DNA of 64,000 bases, from assembly GCF_008370685.1 (NCBI RefSeq), contig NZ_VTZU01000017.1, positions 35,749 to 99,748 of the forward strand, read 5' to 3'. The number at the start of each line of letters is the position of its first letter. Within the stretch, counting starts at the first letter, position 1. This DNA is from Aquimarina sp. RZ0 (GTDB lineage Bacteria; Bacteroidota; Bacteroidia; Flavobacteriales; Flavobacteriaceae). Both the position numbers and the translations under genes were made by a program. Shown piece after piece: positions 9,501 to 18,659 of this stretch. The notes below the pieces were generated by a model, which was not told the origin of the DNA, did no database searches, and was given only the letters and a program-made list of their open reading frames with translations.

Positions 9501-9740
9501 TATATGATATTAAATGAAAGAGAAATTATCGCCAATGGCAATTTATACAGACCTGATAGAGTTGTTATTGATAAAAGTAGAGGAGCTACCATAATTGATT
9601 ACAAAACAGGAGAACGAATGGCGTCTCACAATACTCAATTAAATCAGTATGGTGAGCTCATAAAAAAAATGGGATATCTGTTAGAAAATAAAATACTTGT
9701 GTATTTTAACCAAGAAATGAGTGTGGAATATGTAGAATAA
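6585..9740 (+). CDS. addA: AddA-like UvrD/REP helicase with C-terminal nuclease domain
   Basis: This 1051-residue ATP-dependent helicase-nuclease repairs double-strand breaks by DNA end resection, together with the AddB-like protein encoded downstream. Superfamily 1 helicase motifs occur in order: Walker A AAAGAGKT (12-19), Walker B YFIDEFQDTSE (about 387), GDAKQAIYRWRGG (about 427), TIHKSKGLEFP (about 729) and LLYVVLTRAEEQL (about 806). The C-terminus has a PD-(D/E)XK nuclease: GNLIHELM (about 916), RPDRVVID and IIDYKTGE (about 1003). The start is TTG at 6585, preferred because the protein would otherwise lose residues next to the P-loop. The gene is separated from addB by ompA, an arrangement seen in other flavobacteria. 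Confidence 0.9.
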   Translation: MTSHNAFTVYNAAAGAGKTYTLVKEYLTTLLTGSFKESYKNILAITFTNKAVAEMKTRVLQNLVAISAPETPPKYESLLQDIMTDTGLDMLVIKKKANQVLKSILHNYAGFDIVTIDTFTHRIIRTFAHDLGIPMNFEIEMDTESLIEESVDSLLAKVGVDPELTKIIIDFALSKLEDDKSWDITTELIKIARLLFSENDREHLNKLSEKTGADFEELKKVIYDRIIATKNDIISNAKNILNEITAKDLEFRDFMRGSIPAHFKKLADGESNVDFKAAWKQNIGTTDFYNKTLDQTKRSAIDSIRSQIEEAFLLTKKQASQRKLLENIINNLTPLSVLNAINKELQNSKKERNILLISEFNKIISEAIQDQPAPFIYERLGERYRDYFIDEFQDTSELQWNNMIPLIDNAIATETLTGKRGKLTIVGDAKQAIYRWRGGKAEQFINLSLDENPFSVKEKQVLNLPKNYRSCEEIIKFNNNLFTFLSNDFSNELHKKLYLLGNNQEYNTKKGGYINLSFIEAKNIAEENEIYPERVFETIIELQKKGYKLNAICVLTRRQKEGTAIADFLTEKGVSIISSETLLLKNDPRVIFVINMLTWNAFPDNFLAKTNVLHFIAERFAIAEKHAFLTKMVFADKRTFWREIASLGVEFDFRRLGIKPFYDCVEYIINSFNLADSYPAYLQFFLDAVFGYTQKHAEGVIGFLSYWERKKDTLSIISPEGEEAIKIMTIHKSKGLEFPCVIYPYANIDIYREIEPKTWLPVSKEDFLDFEEAFINYNKEISDYGEEANKIVLQRQSQLELDALNLLYVVLTRAEEQLYIISKKEVTSKGISNPNKFSGKFINYLKHIGIWNDDQCTYDFGNIEKPDTESIIAESKTKKIELTTFDNASKIFKVQVVTNSGKLWDTAQKSAIEKGNLIHELMASIYTDEDLDSVIKNAIETGMISYAEKETLYAELKKLMDHPKLSTFFSKNYMILNEREIIANGNLYRPDRVVIDKSRGATIIDYKTGERMASHNTQLNQYGELIKKMGYLLENKILVYFNQEMSVEYVE

Positions 9741-9802
9741 CGATTTATTTTTGCAATTACTAGCAGAATTTTAATGATAAAAATTTTTTTTATCTTATAA
9801 TT

Positions 9803-9826
9803 GTATCGTAATTATAAAAACGATAC
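9803..9826. promoter_or_regulatory. Inverted repeat between addA and the OmpA gene
   Basis: GTATCGT and ACGATAC are perfect 7-bp arms separated by 10 A/T bases, 62 bp after the addA stop. No T run follows, so it could be an operator or a weak transcript end. Nothing else in 9741-9956 is recognisable. Confidence 0.3.
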
Positions 9827-9956
9827 TTATAAATTTTATTTAAATAAGTCATTTTTTTCACATTTGTGAGGCTTTTGAAAAAACAAATTACGACTTTAAA
9901 AACTTCGCAATCGTTGATATACACTGGTCTATTAATAAAAATTTATTAGTTTTGTC

Positions 9957-9987
9957 TTTGACAGTAATATTTAACATATTACATTTG
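9957..9987 (+). promoter_or_regulatory. OmpA-gene promoter, exact Bacteroidota consensus
   Basis: TTTG (9957-9960), then exactly 19 bases, then TACATTTG (9980-9987). This matches the primary sigma consensus of Bacteroidota (TTTG-N19-TAnnTTTG) without mismatch. It lies 35 bp before the ATG at 10022. Confidence 0.75.
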
Positions 9988-10021
9988 CTCTAATTAACAC
10001 TTAAAAATTAAATTATTGAAT

Positions 10022-11419
10022 ATGAAACATCTTAACAGGTTTTTAGTGGCTTCGTTATTAGTACTTGGGTTTAGTACTGCGAATGCACAGGATCAAAACA
10101 ACCCTTGGGCAGTATCGATTGGCGTTAATGCTGTTGATATATTTCCTACTGGAGGAGATTTACCCGTGCAAGGGGAAATCTTTGAAGAGTTTTTTAACGC
10201 TAGTGACCACTGGAATATCCTTCCTTCTGTATCTAAGCTTTCTGTAGGTAGATATATCGGAGATGGTTTTACTTTTTCTGTGGCAGGTACTGTAAATAAA
10301 ATCGATAAATTAGGAGAACTTGCTGATGGAACTCTTGTTGGTGCTGATGATTTATCATATTATGCTGTAGATGGAACTATAAGTTATAGTTTTAAAAATG
10401 TATTTAAGTCAAAATGGTTTGACCCTTACCTTGGCGTAGGTGGAGGATACACTTGGGTAGATGAAGTAGGTGCTGGAACGTTAAATGGTACTTTTGGTTT
10501 GAACTTTTGGTTGACCGAAAATTTAGCATTCAATGTTCAAACTGCATATAAGCATGTATTCGAAGATTTCGTAGAAGGAAATTATCCTCCTACTCATTTC
10601 CAACATTCTGCTGGAATTACTTTTGCTTTCGGAGGAAAAGACACAGATGGAGATGGTGTATATGATAAAGATGATGAATGTCCAGAAGTTCCTGGTTTAG
10701 CAGAATTCAAAGGATGTCCTGATACAGATGGTGATGGAATCACTGATGCTAAAGACGATTGTCCTAATATTGCTGGTACTGCAGAATTTAATGGATGTGC
10801 TGACACAGATGGTGATGGTATTGCTGATCCAAACGATGAGTGTCCTACTGTTGCTGGTTTAGCAAATTTAAATGGATGTCCTGATGCTGATGGTGACGGA
10901 ATCACTGATACTAAAGATGGTTGTCCAGAAGAAGCAGGACCTGCTGCTAATAACGGATGCCCATACCAGGATAAAGATGGTGACGGAGTATTAGATAAAG
11001 ATGATAACTGTCCTGATGTTGTAGGTACTGTTGCTAATGCTGGTTGTCCAGAAGTAACTGAAGAAGTACAGAAAACATTAAATGAGTACGCAAAAACTAT
11101 ATTATTCGATTCTGGTAAATCCACGATCAAAGATCAGTCTACGCAGGTATTAAATGATATTATTGCAATCCTTAAAGAATATCCAACGGCTAAATTTGTT
11201 ATCGAAGGGAACACTGATAGTGTTGGTCCTGCAAAAAGTAACCAAAGATTATCTGATGCCAGAGCGAATGCTGTGAAGACATTCTTAACAGAAAATGGTA
11301 TTGATCAGTTTAGATTATCTGCTGTTGGTTATGGAGAAGATAAGCCGATTGCCTCTAACAAAACAAGAAAAGGTAGAGCTGAGAATAGAAGAGTAGAAAT
11401 TAATTTAGTAAAAGAATAA
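10022..11419 (+). CDS. OmpA-family outer-membrane protein with thrombospondin type 3 repeats
   Basis: This is a 465-residue envelope protein linking outer membrane and peptidoglycan. [23 protein letters not shown] is a signal peptide; an upstream in-frame TTG at 10016 is rejected because the ATG gives a normal signal. Residues about 25-205 form a beta-barrel-like domain. About 207-345 hold five calcium-binding TSP3 repeats (DTDGDGI.D..D.CP...G....GCP). The C-terminal OmpA domain (about 360-465) has [10 protein letters not shown], the peptidoglycan-binding EGNTDSVG...NQRLSDARA and [11 protein letters not shown] strong promoter and a strong terminator bracket it as a single highly expressed gene inserted between addA and addB. 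Confidence 0.93.
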   Translation: MKHLNRFLVASLLVLGFSTANAQDQNNPWAVSIGVNAVDIFPTGGDLPVQGEIFEEFFNASDHWNILPSVSKLSVGRYIGDGFTFSVAGTVNKIDKLGELADGTLVGADDLSYYAVDGTISYSFKNVFKSKWFDPYLGVGGGYTWVDEVGAGTLNGTFGLNFWLTENLAFNVQTAYKHVFEDFVEGNYPPTHFQHSAGITFAFGGKDTDGDGVYDKDDECPEVPGLAEFKGCPDTDGDGITDAKDDCPNIAGTAEFNGCADTDGDGIADPNDECPTVAGLANLNGCPDADGDGITDTKDGCPEEAGPAANNGCPYQDKDGDGVLDKDDNCPDVVGTVANAGCPEVTEEVQKTLNEYAKTILFDSGKSTIKDQSTQVLNDIIAILKEYPTAKFVIEGNTDSVGPAKSNQRLSDARANAVKTFLTENGIDQFRLSAVGYGEDKPIASNKTRKGRAENRRVEINLVKE

Positions 11420-11447
11420 TCTTTTATAATACATTGAATATATACAG

Positions 11448-11477
11448 AAAACGTCCCGATATATCGGGACGTTTTTT
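11448..11477 (+). terminator. Rho-independent terminator after the OmpA gene
   Basis: A perfect palindrome, ACGTCCCGATAT / ATATCGGGACGT, with an A tract before and a T7 tract after, 29 bp past the stop codon and 12 bp before the addB-like start. Confidence 0.9.
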
Positions 11478-11488
11478 ATTTTTAGAAA

Positions 11489-14227
11489 GTGGATAGTTTT
11501 TTAAAAGAAATCATAACAGAAGTACGAGAAAAGCATACTACAATTAGTGAGCTTATTTTTATTGTTCCCAGCAAAAGAGCAGGGCTTTTTCTCAAAAAAG
11601 AATTAGTTGCACAATATCACGATCAGACCTTTCTGGCTCCAGTCATTCTTAGTATAGAAGAGTTTATTACACAACTATCCGGATTGCGGCAGATAGATGC
11701 TATACAGACCTTATTCGAGTTTTATGAGACGTACCTCACAACACACGAGCAAGAGGAAAAAGAGAGCCTGGAAACGTTCAGTAGCTGGGCACAAACCCTG
11801 ATCTATGATTTTAATGAAATTGATAGATACTGTATCGATCACCAGAGTTTTTTCTCTTACCTGTCTGGAATACAAGATTTGAATCATTGGTATTTACAAA
11901 AAGAAAAAACAGCTTTGATTCAGAATTACATCAATTTCTGGAATCATTTACCCGACTATTATACCAATTTCAAGAATAAACTTCGGGACAAAAAAGTAGG
12001 ATATCAGGGATTATTATACAGAGAAGCTTCTGAGAAAATAGCTGCATATACCAGCGAAACTAATCAGAAACACATATTAGTTGGTTTTAATGCACTTAAC
12101 AATGCCGAACAACTTATTTTTCAATCATTATTAGAGGCAAATCTGGCAGATATATATTGGGATGCAGATTCATTTTTTGTGGATAATAAGTATCACGAGG
12201 CATCATTATTTCTGAGAAATTTCAAAAACAACTGGCACTATTACAAGGAAAATCCTTTTAAATGGATACGTACTAATTTTTCATCTCCTAAAGATATTAA
12301 GCTAATAGGTGTGCCAAAAAATGTAGGGCAAGCTAAATTAGTGACTCAGATATTGACATCTATTCCGTCTGCTGATATGGAGAAAACAGCGTTGGTATTA
12401 GCAGATGAATCTTTATTATTGCCCGTTCTTAATGCATTACCAAACAGTATTAAGACGCTAAATATTACAATGGGATTACCTTTAAAAGAAGTGCCGCTGA
12501 CTTCTTTTTTTGAATTACTTTTTACGACACATAAAAACCCTGCAAGTAAAGGGTTTTATTATAAATCAGTATTACAAATTTTGAATAGCCAACCAGTCTA
12601 TTGGTTATTAGATACTGTAGCACATAAAATTGCATATACTATTTCTAAGGAAAATTTGGTATATATACGTGTAGAGAAATTACTAAATGAAGTTGAGGAT
12701 ATAGGGAAACGGGATGTTATAAAAGTGATATTTGGTCCGTGGAGAGATGCTCCCGATGCTATAGAAAAGTGCAGAAAAATTATACAGCTTCTTAAAAATA
12801 GTCTGGATACGGAGTTTAATGCATTAGAATTAGAATATGTATACCGATTTCATTTGGTTTTTAATAGATTACAGACACTCCATAACGAATATCAATATTT
12901 AACAACAATTAACTCCTTATATCACTTATATAAAGATGTAATGGGTTCAGAAACACTTGATTTTAGAGGGGAACCTTTTAGTGGATTACAGTTAATGGGA
13001 ATGCTGGAATCTCGCTGCCTGGATTTTGAAACTGTAATTATCACTTCTGTAAATGAAGGGATATTGCCTGCGGGGAAAAGTGCAAATTCTTTTATTCCCT
13101 ATGATTTAAAAAGAGCATATAATCTACCGACATATAAGGAAAAAGATGCCATTTATACCTATCATTTTTATCGATTAATCCAGAGAGCTAAACAAGTTTA
13201 TATAGTATACAATACAGAGGATGAAGGTGTCGGTGGTGGAGAAAAAAGCAGGTTTTTACGGCAATTAGAAATAGACAAAAGACCCAAGCACAGATTGGAT
13301 ACATATATCGCTTCTGCAACCGTACCAAAACTTATAAAAACCCCTTTGATTGTAGAAAAAGATAAAGAAATAATAAAAAAAATAGGTGAATTAGCCGCAC
13401 ACGGATTGTCACCTTCTGCATTGACTGGTTATATTAGAAATCCCATTGATTTTTATTATAAATATGTGTTAGGAATCAAAGAAACTGAAGAAGTCGAAGA
13501 AACAATTGCTGCTAATACACTAGGTACTGTTATTCACAATACACTGGAGAATTTTTATAAACCCTTAGAAAACAAGTTGCTTACTCCAGAGGATATTGGT
13601 AAAATGATACATCAGATTGATACTGAGATTAAATATCATTTTAAGAATGAATATGCAGAACTAAATATTACGCAGGGAAAAAACTTATTGATTTTTGAAG
13701 TTGCCAAAAGATACATCTATAACTTTCTGAAAGCAGAAGAAAAAATGGTGGAATCAGGATCAAAGATTAGAATTCTGGCTATAGAGAGTAATCTAAAAGC
13801 ACAATTAACTATACCAGAACTGGATTTTCCAGTTTATATTAAGGGAAAAGTAGATCGTATTGATGAAGTGGACGGGCAGATGAGAGTTATAGATTATAAG
13901 ACTGGAAAAGTAACTAAAAACGATCTGATTCTTATGGATTGGGATGTAATTACCACAGATTATAAATATAGTAAGGTTATTCAGGTATTGGCTTATGCAT
14001 ACATGCAACATAATGAACAAGCTGTGTCGGCATCATTTCAAGCAGGTATTATTTCATTTAAAAATCTTAAAGAAGGATTTCTTAAGTTTGGAACCAAAGA
14101 ATCTTCCAGAGGAAAAGTTGATTATGATGTATCTGCAAATGTATTCGAAGAGTATATAAGACAACTTAAAAAACTAATTATTGAAATCTCTACGATAGAG
14201 ATTCCATTTACAGAGAAAGAAGTATAA
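11489..14227 (+). CDS. addB: AddB-like PD-(D/E)XK nuclease/inactivated helicase subunit
   Basis: A 912-residue partner of the AddA-like protein in double-strand break processing. The N-terminus FIVPSKRAGLFLKKEL replaces the Walker A loop, as in AddB-type subunits that have lost ATPase function. The middle keeps a helicase-like ...LESRCLDFETVIITSVNEGILP... motif. The C-terminus has the nuclease signature: TLGTVIHNTLE (about 675), IKGKVDRIDEVD (about 785) and VIDYKTGK (about 800). I see no four-cysteine iron-sulfur cluster of the B. subtilis AddB kind. The start is GTG. The stop overlaps the next gene by one base (TAATG), so the hydrolase is translationally coupled. Confidence 0.85.
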   Translation: MDSFLKEIITEVREKHTTISELIFIVPSKRAGLFLKKELVAQYHDQTFLAPVILSIEEFITQLSGLRQIDAIQTLFEFYETYLTTHEQEEKESLETFSSWAQTLIYDFNEIDRYCIDHQSFFSYLSGIQDLNHWYLQKEKTALIQNYINFWNHLPDYYTNFKNKLRDKKVGYQGLLYREASEKIAAYTSETNQKHILVGFNALNNAEQLIFQSLLEANLADIYWDADSFFVDNKYHEASLFLRNFKNNWHYYKENPFKWIRTNFSSPKDIKLIGVPKNVGQAKLVTQILTSIPSADMEKTALVLADESLLLPVLNALPNSIKTLNITMGLPLKEVPLTSFFELLFTTHKNPASKGFYYKSVLQILNSQPVYWLLDTVAHKIAYTISKENLVYIRVEKLLNEVEDIGKRDVIKVIFGPWRDAPDAIEKCRKIIQLLKNSLDTEFNALELEYVYRFHLVFNRLQTLHNEYQYLTTINSLYHLYKDVMGSETLDFRGEPFSGLQLMGMLESRCLDFETVIITSVNEGILPAGKSANSFIPYDLKRAYNLPTYKEKDAIYTYHFYRLIQRAKQVYIVYNTEDEGVGGGEKSRFLRQLEIDKRPKHRLDTYIASATVPKLIKTPLIVEKDKEIIKKIGELAAHGLSPSALTGYIRNPIDFYYKYVLGIKETEEVEETIAANTLGTVIHNTLENFYKPLENKLLTPEDIGKMIHQIDTEIKYHFKNEYAELNITQGKNLLIFEVAKRYIYNFLKAEEKMVESGSKIRILAIESNLKAQLTIPELDFPVYIKGKVDRIDEVDGQMRVIDYKTGKVTKNDLILMDWDVITTDYKYSKVIQVLAYAYMQHNEQAVSASFQAGIISFKNLKEGFLKFGTKESSRGKVDYDVSANVFEEYIRQLKKLIIEISTIEIPFTEKEV

Positions 14228-15075
14228 TGATTATTACGCAGAAGAATATATGTGTACAGGGAAAGCATCATAAACCAATTATAACCGATGTTTTTTATAA
14301 TGATACAAAGCAGCAAAAATCAATTGTTGTCTTTTGTCACGGATATAAAGGATTCAAAGATTGGGGCGCTTGGGATCTGGTAGCAAGGGCTTTTGCGAAG
14401 GCAGGTTTTTTCTTTCTGAAATTCAATTTTTCTCATAATGGTGGCACTGCAGAGCAGCCAATAGATTTTCCGGATTTAGAAGCTTTTGGACAGAATAATT
14501 ATGTCAAAGAGTTAGATGATTTAGATACGATAGTAGATTGGGTTACTTCTGCTGGTTTTACGTATAAAGATTTTGTGAATTCTAAAGACATAATTTTAAT
14601 CGGGCATTCTCGTGGAGGAGGTATTACTATTATCAAAGCTTCCGAAGACCCTAGAATAACCAAATTAATTACCTGGGCAAGTGTTTCTGATTTTGAGAGT
14701 AGATTTCCAAAAGGAGCAGCATTTAATACCTGGAAAAAAGAAGGAGTGTCTTATGTAGAAAACGGTAGAACAAAACAGCAGATGCCGCATTATTTTCAGT
14801 TTTACACCTCGTTTATAGCACAAAGAGATAGATTTACTATTTCTAAAATGATTAAAAATATAAAAATCCCGTATTTAGTGATTCATGGAGGCAATGATCC
14901 TACAGTCACTATAAAAGAAGCAGAAAGTTTACATGATTGGAATCCTGAGAGTACATTGTTTATACAGGAAGGTGCAGATCACGTTTTTGGTGCAAAACAT
15001 CCCTGGAATTGTTTAGAATTACCTCTAGACTTGTCAATAATTGTTGAGAAATCTATAAATTTTGCAATACTTTAA
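14227..15075 (+). CDS. Alpha/beta hydrolase
   Basis: A 282-residue soluble hydrolase of the dienelactone hydrolase/peptidase S9-like group. The nucleophile elbow is GHSRGG (Ser128), the acid is probably Asp224 in HGGNDPTV, and the base is His252 in GADHVFG. CHGYKG (about 37-42) forms the oxyanion region. It has no signal peptide, so it is probably cytoplasmic. The substrate is unknown. It is coupled to addB by a one-base overlap, but no functional link to DNA repair is evident; the pair is simply co-transcribed. Confidence 0.85.
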   Translation: MIITQKNICVQGKHHKPIITDVFYNDTKQQKSIVVFCHGYKGFKDWGAWDLVARAFAKAGFFFLKFNFSHNGGTAEQPIDFPDLEAFGQNNYVKELDDLDTIVDWVTSAGFTYKDFVNSKDIILIGHSRGGGITIIKASEDPRITKLITWASVSDFESRFPKGAAFNTWKKEGVSYVENGRTKQQMPHYFQFYTSFIAQRDRFTISKMIKNIKIPYLVIHGGNDPTVTIKEAESLHDWNPESTLFIQEGADHVFGAKHPWNCLELPLDLSIIVEKSINFAIL

Positions 15076-15133
15076 CAGCCTTTAGTTCTATATCATGCAC
15101 TGTTTTTCGTTTTTTTTCGTTTATTTTGCAAAC

Positions 15134-15421
15134 ATGCAATCTAATAAACATATCATTGCTTCGGTATTACTGATACTTTTCAGTTTTATGCAGCTAGTTG
15201 ATTTACATAAAGTAAGTCACGATGCTGATGATATAGATTGTAAGCTATGTAAACTAGCTTCAGAAAACTTAGATAATGACGACTTTTTATCTACGACCAT
15301 TGTATGTCTTGATGATATAATACAGATTCCCGCAGATACTGCAATAAGTCATTATAAGGATCAGTATATTGATGCTTATAGTAGCTTTTCCTTTCTAAAT
15401 AAAGCACCTCCAGCAGTGTAA
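15134..15421 (+). CDS. Small membrane-anchored His/Cys protein upstream of a TonB receptor
   Basis: 95 residues from the ATG at 15134 (an earlier in-frame ATG at 15095 adds an unlikely Phe-rich stretch). One N-terminal hydrophobic helix or signal (IIASVLLILFSFMQLV) is followed by LHKVSHDADDIDCKLCKLA, a dense set of possible metal ligands (two His, several Asp, CXXC). The C-terminal half is acidic and unremarkable. The gene lies 73 bp upstream of the TonB-dependent receptor. Similar small His/Cys proteins precede metal receptors in flavobacteria, so a role in metal binding or sensing is inferred. The family name is not certain. Confidence 0.65.
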   Translation: MQSNKHIIASVLLILFSFMQLVDLHKVSHDADDIDCKLCKLASENLDNDDFLSTTIVCLDDIIQIPADTAISHYKDQYIDAYSSFSFLNKAPPAV

Positions 15422-15454
15422 TTTTCATTTATTTTTTCGATTGAACAAACTTAC

Positions 15455-15471
15455 TATTGCCAACGGCAATA
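15455..15471. promoter_or_regulatory. Palindrome before the TonB receptor gene, candidate operator
   Basis: TATTGCC-AAC-GGCAATA is a perfect 7+7 inverted repeat, 23 bp before the receptor ATG. No T run follows, so it is a better candidate for a regulator site (for example a Zur/Fur-like metal repressor) or a 5' UTR structure than for a terminator. Confidence 0.45.
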
Positions 15472-15493
15472 CTAATCACCCTTATTTTAGGTA

Positions 15494-17887
15494 ATGAAAA
15501 GAAACACGTTAATGTTAGTGTTTCTTCTAGGAGTACATTTTTTATTCGCTCAAGAATGTGATAAAACACTTTCTGGTCGTGTAATTGATTTTCACGATGG
15601 GGTATCTCTAGAAGGAGCAACAATTACTTTTAATAGTACAACAATTAAAACTGATAATAACGGGATGTATAAAATCTCAGGGCTTTGTGCTACATCATAC
15701 GCTTTTACGATATCTCATGAGGATTGTAATTCTCAGGTCGTTACTATTGATGTAAATGGGGTTTCAAAGAAAGATTTTTACCTGGAGCATCATTTGAATG
15801 AACTTCAGGAAATAACAATCTCAGGAGAAAATTTTGATAAAACAACATCCTCACAAGAAGAGACCATCAATGAGAATATTATCGAAAGATATAGTAGTGC
15901 AGCGTTAGGAGATGCACTTAGAGGGATTACAGGTGTTTCTTCTCTTAATACAGGGTCTACGATTGTGAAACCAATTATTCAGGGTTTAAGTGGAAGCAGG
16001 GTATTAATTATGAATAATGGTGTACGGATGCAAGATATGGAATGGGGAGATGAACATGCGCCTAATGTAGATATCAATACTGCAGGTAGTGTAACTGTGG
16101 TAAAAGGAGCAGCAGCATTGCGTTATGGAGGAGATGCTATTGGAGGAGTCATTGTTATGGAACCTAATAAAGTTCCGGCAAAAGATACATTGTTTGGAAA
16201 AACTATTGTTACCGGGGCTTCTAATGGTAGAGGGGGAACCATATCTTCGGAGATAATTAAGGGATATGAATCCGGCTGGTTTTTGAAAGCTCAGGGAACC
16301 TTAAAAAGATTTGGGGATGTAGAAGCACCTGACTATGTTTTATCTAACACTGGTATTTTTGAAAGAGGAGGGTCCTTATCCTTCGGGAATAATAAATTTA
16401 CTCAGGGTTGGGATGCTTATTATTCATATTACCAAAACGAAATAGGAGTTCTCGCTGCATCGCATATTGGAAATGTAGATGACCTTATTGAGTCCATCAA
16501 TAGTGGAGAGCCATCAGTTATAGAAAATTTCACCTATACTATAGATAATCCAAAACAAGATGTTACACATCATCTGGGTAGACTACGTTACTTTAAGAGA
16601 TTTGAAGAATTAGGTAAATGGACGACTCAATACGACTTTCAACATAACCAGCGCTTCGAATTTGATATTAGACAGACTGAAGAGTTAAGAAAAATTCCAA
16701 GTTTAGATTTGGAGCTCACAACACATACGCTTACTTCTGATTTTGTTCTAGACTCTAAATTTGATTATAACTTGAATTTTGGGTTGGTAATACGTTACCA
16801 GGATAATTTTGCTGATCCCAGTACAAGAGCGAGAAGGTTAATTCCAGATTATGATAAATATGATGCAGGATTATTTGTATCTGGTAAATACGATATCAAT
16901 GATAATGTAACTATTGATGCGGGTGTCCGATACGATTATAACCAAATCGATGCTAAGAAATTTTATATAAAAACCAGATGGGAAGAGCGAGGGTACGCTC
17001 AAGAATTTAATGATCTTATTATCGCAGATGAAGGTACGCAATGGCTTACAAATCCAAAGTTTGATTATCACAGTATTTCGGCAACGACAGGTTTTAATTA
17101 TGTTTTCGGAGATAGTTATGAGCTGAGAGGTAATTATGCACTAGCTCAAAGAGCGCCAAATCCTTCAGAATTATTTAGTGATGGGCTGCACCATTCAGCA
17201 TCTCGAATCGAACTTGGAGATCTAAGGATTGATCAAGAAACATCTCATAAAATCTCATTTTCTTTTCAGAAAAATGATGAGAGTTGGACTTGGGAAATTG
17301 CTCCATATGCTAATTTTATTAATGATTATATCCTATTAGAACCTACAGATATTGAACTTTCTATAAGAGGCGCATTTCCAGTATGGGAATACCGACAAAC
17401 TAATGCAAGATTATTAGGTATTGACACTAAACTGGAAAAGAAATGGCTCCCTAATTGGAAAACAAATCATAGCTTTTCTTTGGTGAAAGGAAAGGAAACA
17501 GACAATGACACTCCTCTTATTAATATTCCTGCAGCCAATTTGAACAATAGCATTATTTTTCAAAAAGAGGATTGGAATGGATTAATAGTAAGTCTTGAAA
17601 GTGAGTATGTATTTAGACAAAATGAATTTCCTGATAATATCATTGTTTTTTCACCTCGAGCACAAGAAGATGTTCTTTTAGATATTAATACACCACCTGG
17701 TGATTATCATCTTTTGCATATGAATGCAGATATTACGGTTCCTTTCTTTAAACACAATGAATTGAATGTTGGGATGACCATAAATAATATTACTAATAAC
17801 AAATATAGAAACTATCTGAACCGTCAACGCTATTTTGCAGATGAAGTAGGGCGAAACTTTTTATTGAGATTAACTTTTAACTATTAA
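15494..17887 (+). CDS. TonB-dependent outer-membrane receptor, probably for a metal
   Basis: A 797-residue receptor. MKRNTLMLVFLLGVHFLFAQ is a signal peptide. Residues about 21-110 are the carboxypeptidase-regulatory-like domain common in Bacteroidota receptors (LSGRVIDFHDGVSLEGATI). A plug domain follows (about 115-230: ALRGITGVSSLNTGSTIVKP, RVLIMNNGVRMQD, VKGAAALRYGGDAIGGVI). The rest is a 22-strand barrel ending in FLLRLTFNY with a terminal aromatic residue. There is no SusD partner, so glycan import is unlikely. The flanking small His/Cys protein and the lipoprotein suggest import of zinc or another transition metal, in the manner of ZnuD. That substrate is an inference. Confidence 0.9.
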   Translation: MKRNTLMLVFLLGVHFLFAQECDKTLSGRVIDFHDGVSLEGATITFNSTTIKTDNNGMYKISGLCATSYAFTISHEDCNSQVVTIDVNGVSKKDFYLEHHLNELQEITISGENFDKTTSSQEETINENIIERYSSAALGDALRGITGVSSLNTGSTIVKPIIQGLSGSRVLIMNNGVRMQDMEWGDEHAPNVDINTAGSVTVVKGAAALRYGGDAIGGVIVMEPNKVPAKDTLFGKTIVTGASNGRGGTISSEIIKGYESGWFLKAQGTLKRFGDVEAPDYVLSNTGIFERGGSLSFGNNKFTQGWDAYYSYYQNEIGVLAASHIGNVDDLIESINSGEPSVIENFTYTIDNPKQDVTHHLGRLRYFKRFEELGKWTTQYDFQHNQRFEFDIRQTEELRKIPSLDLELTTHTLTSDFVLDSKFDYNLNFGLVIRYQDNFADPSTRARRLIPDYDKYDAGLFVSGKYDINDNVTIDAGVRYDYNQIDAKKFYIKTRWEERGYAQEFNDLIIADEGTQWLTNPKFDYHSISATTGFNYVFGDSYELRGNYALAQRAPNPSELFSDGLHHSASRIELGDLRIDQETSHKISFSFQKNDESWTWEIAPYANFINDYILLEPTDIELSIRGAFPVWEYRQTNARLLGIDTKLEKKWLPNWKTNHSFSLVKGKETDNDTPLINIPAANLNNSIIFQKEDWNGLIVSLESEYVFRQNEFPDNIIVFSPRAQEDVLLDINTPPGDYHLLHMNADITVPFFKHNELNVGMTINNITNNKYRNYLNRQRYFADEVGRNFLLRLTFNY

Positions 17888-17896
17888 ATTTTTAAA

Positions 17897-18472
17897 ATGA
17901 TGAACACACGTAAATTTTTATCAATGTTAGCAATCGCAAGTTTATTAATATACTCTTGTTCTGACGATGATGATAACCCCGCAGTTGTGAATGAAGAAGA
18001 ATTAATCACAACTATGACCGTTACCTTAACTGCAGGAATGGATGTAGTTACCTTAACATCTCGCGATCTGGATGGTCCTGATGGACCTAATGCACCTGTG
18101 ATTACAATATCTGGACCATTATCAGCTGATACAACTTATATTGGAGAGGTGCAATTACTTAATGAAAGTGAAACACCAACTGAAAATGTTAATGAAGAAG
18201 TTGAAGGAGAAGCAGATGAGCACCAATTCTTTTTTGAAGTTGCTGATACTTTAAACGCTACGACAACCTATACGGATACAGAAGCAGATTACCCTCCGAA
18301 TACAGGAACTAATCCGGTTGGAATTTCATTTAGCCTTGTTACGACAGATGCTAGTACAGGTAGTCTAACAGTAACCCTACGTCATGAACCTAAAAAACCA
18401 AATGATGGGACATTAGCTGATGCTGGAGGAAATACAGATATTACTCAATCCTTTGATATTGCAATAGAATAA
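17897..18472 (+). CDS. Acidic lipoprotein partner of the TonB receptor
   Basis: 191 residues starting 9 bp after the receptor stop. MMNTRKFLSMLAIASLLIYSCSDDDD is a lipoprotein signal with lipobox LIYSC, followed by acidic residues. The body is beta-rich with TYIGEVQLLNESE, an acidic segment, DEHQFFF and a C-terminal GGNTDITQSFDIAIE. Proteins of this type are regularly encoded next to flavobacterial TonB receptors and probably bind the ligand at the cell surface; His and Glu in EGEADEHQFFF could bind metal. ATG at 17897 or 17900 are equally plausible. A decayed second copy follows at 18660-19056. Confidence 0.75.
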   Translation: MMNTRKFLSMLAIASLLIYSCSDDDDNPAVVNEEELITTMTVTLTAGMDVVTLTSRDLDGPDGPNAPVITISGPLSADTTYIGEVQLLNESETPTENVNEEVEGEADEHQFFFEVADTLNATTTYTDTEADYPPNTGTNPVGISFSLVTTDASTGSLTVTLRHEPKKPNDGTLADAGGNTDITQSFDIAIE

Positions 18473-18532
18473 TAGAAATAGATTATAACGATAAGTTGAG
18501 TTTGTTTATTTAAACAAACATTTTTTTCAGGA

Positions 18533-18576
18533 CAAGACTCTCAAGAAGTTGTTACTTCGAGAGTCTTGTATTTTTA
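18533..18576 (+). terminator. Terminator after the lipoprotein gene
   Basis: CAAGACTCTC pairs with GAGAGTCTTG; the inner stem adds AAGT/ACTT with a small bulge. A T-rich tail follows. It lies 60 bp past the stop codon and closes the metal-uptake cassette. Confidence 0.8.
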
Positions 18577-18659
18577 TTGACAAAAAAGAATCTGGTAGTG
18601 ATTAATGAAAAAGAACGATACCAAATGTCAGATTAATAGTTACGAATCTGGATCAGTAA

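Noticed and set aside
10594..11130. 178-codon minus-strand frame rich in Ser and Pro
   Set aside because: Antisense of the TSP3 repeats of the OmpA-family gene; its repeats mirror those codons.
15095..15133. Upstream ATG for the small His/Cys protein
   Set aside because: It adds MHCFSFFFVYFAN before an otherwise normal signal-like start at 15134.
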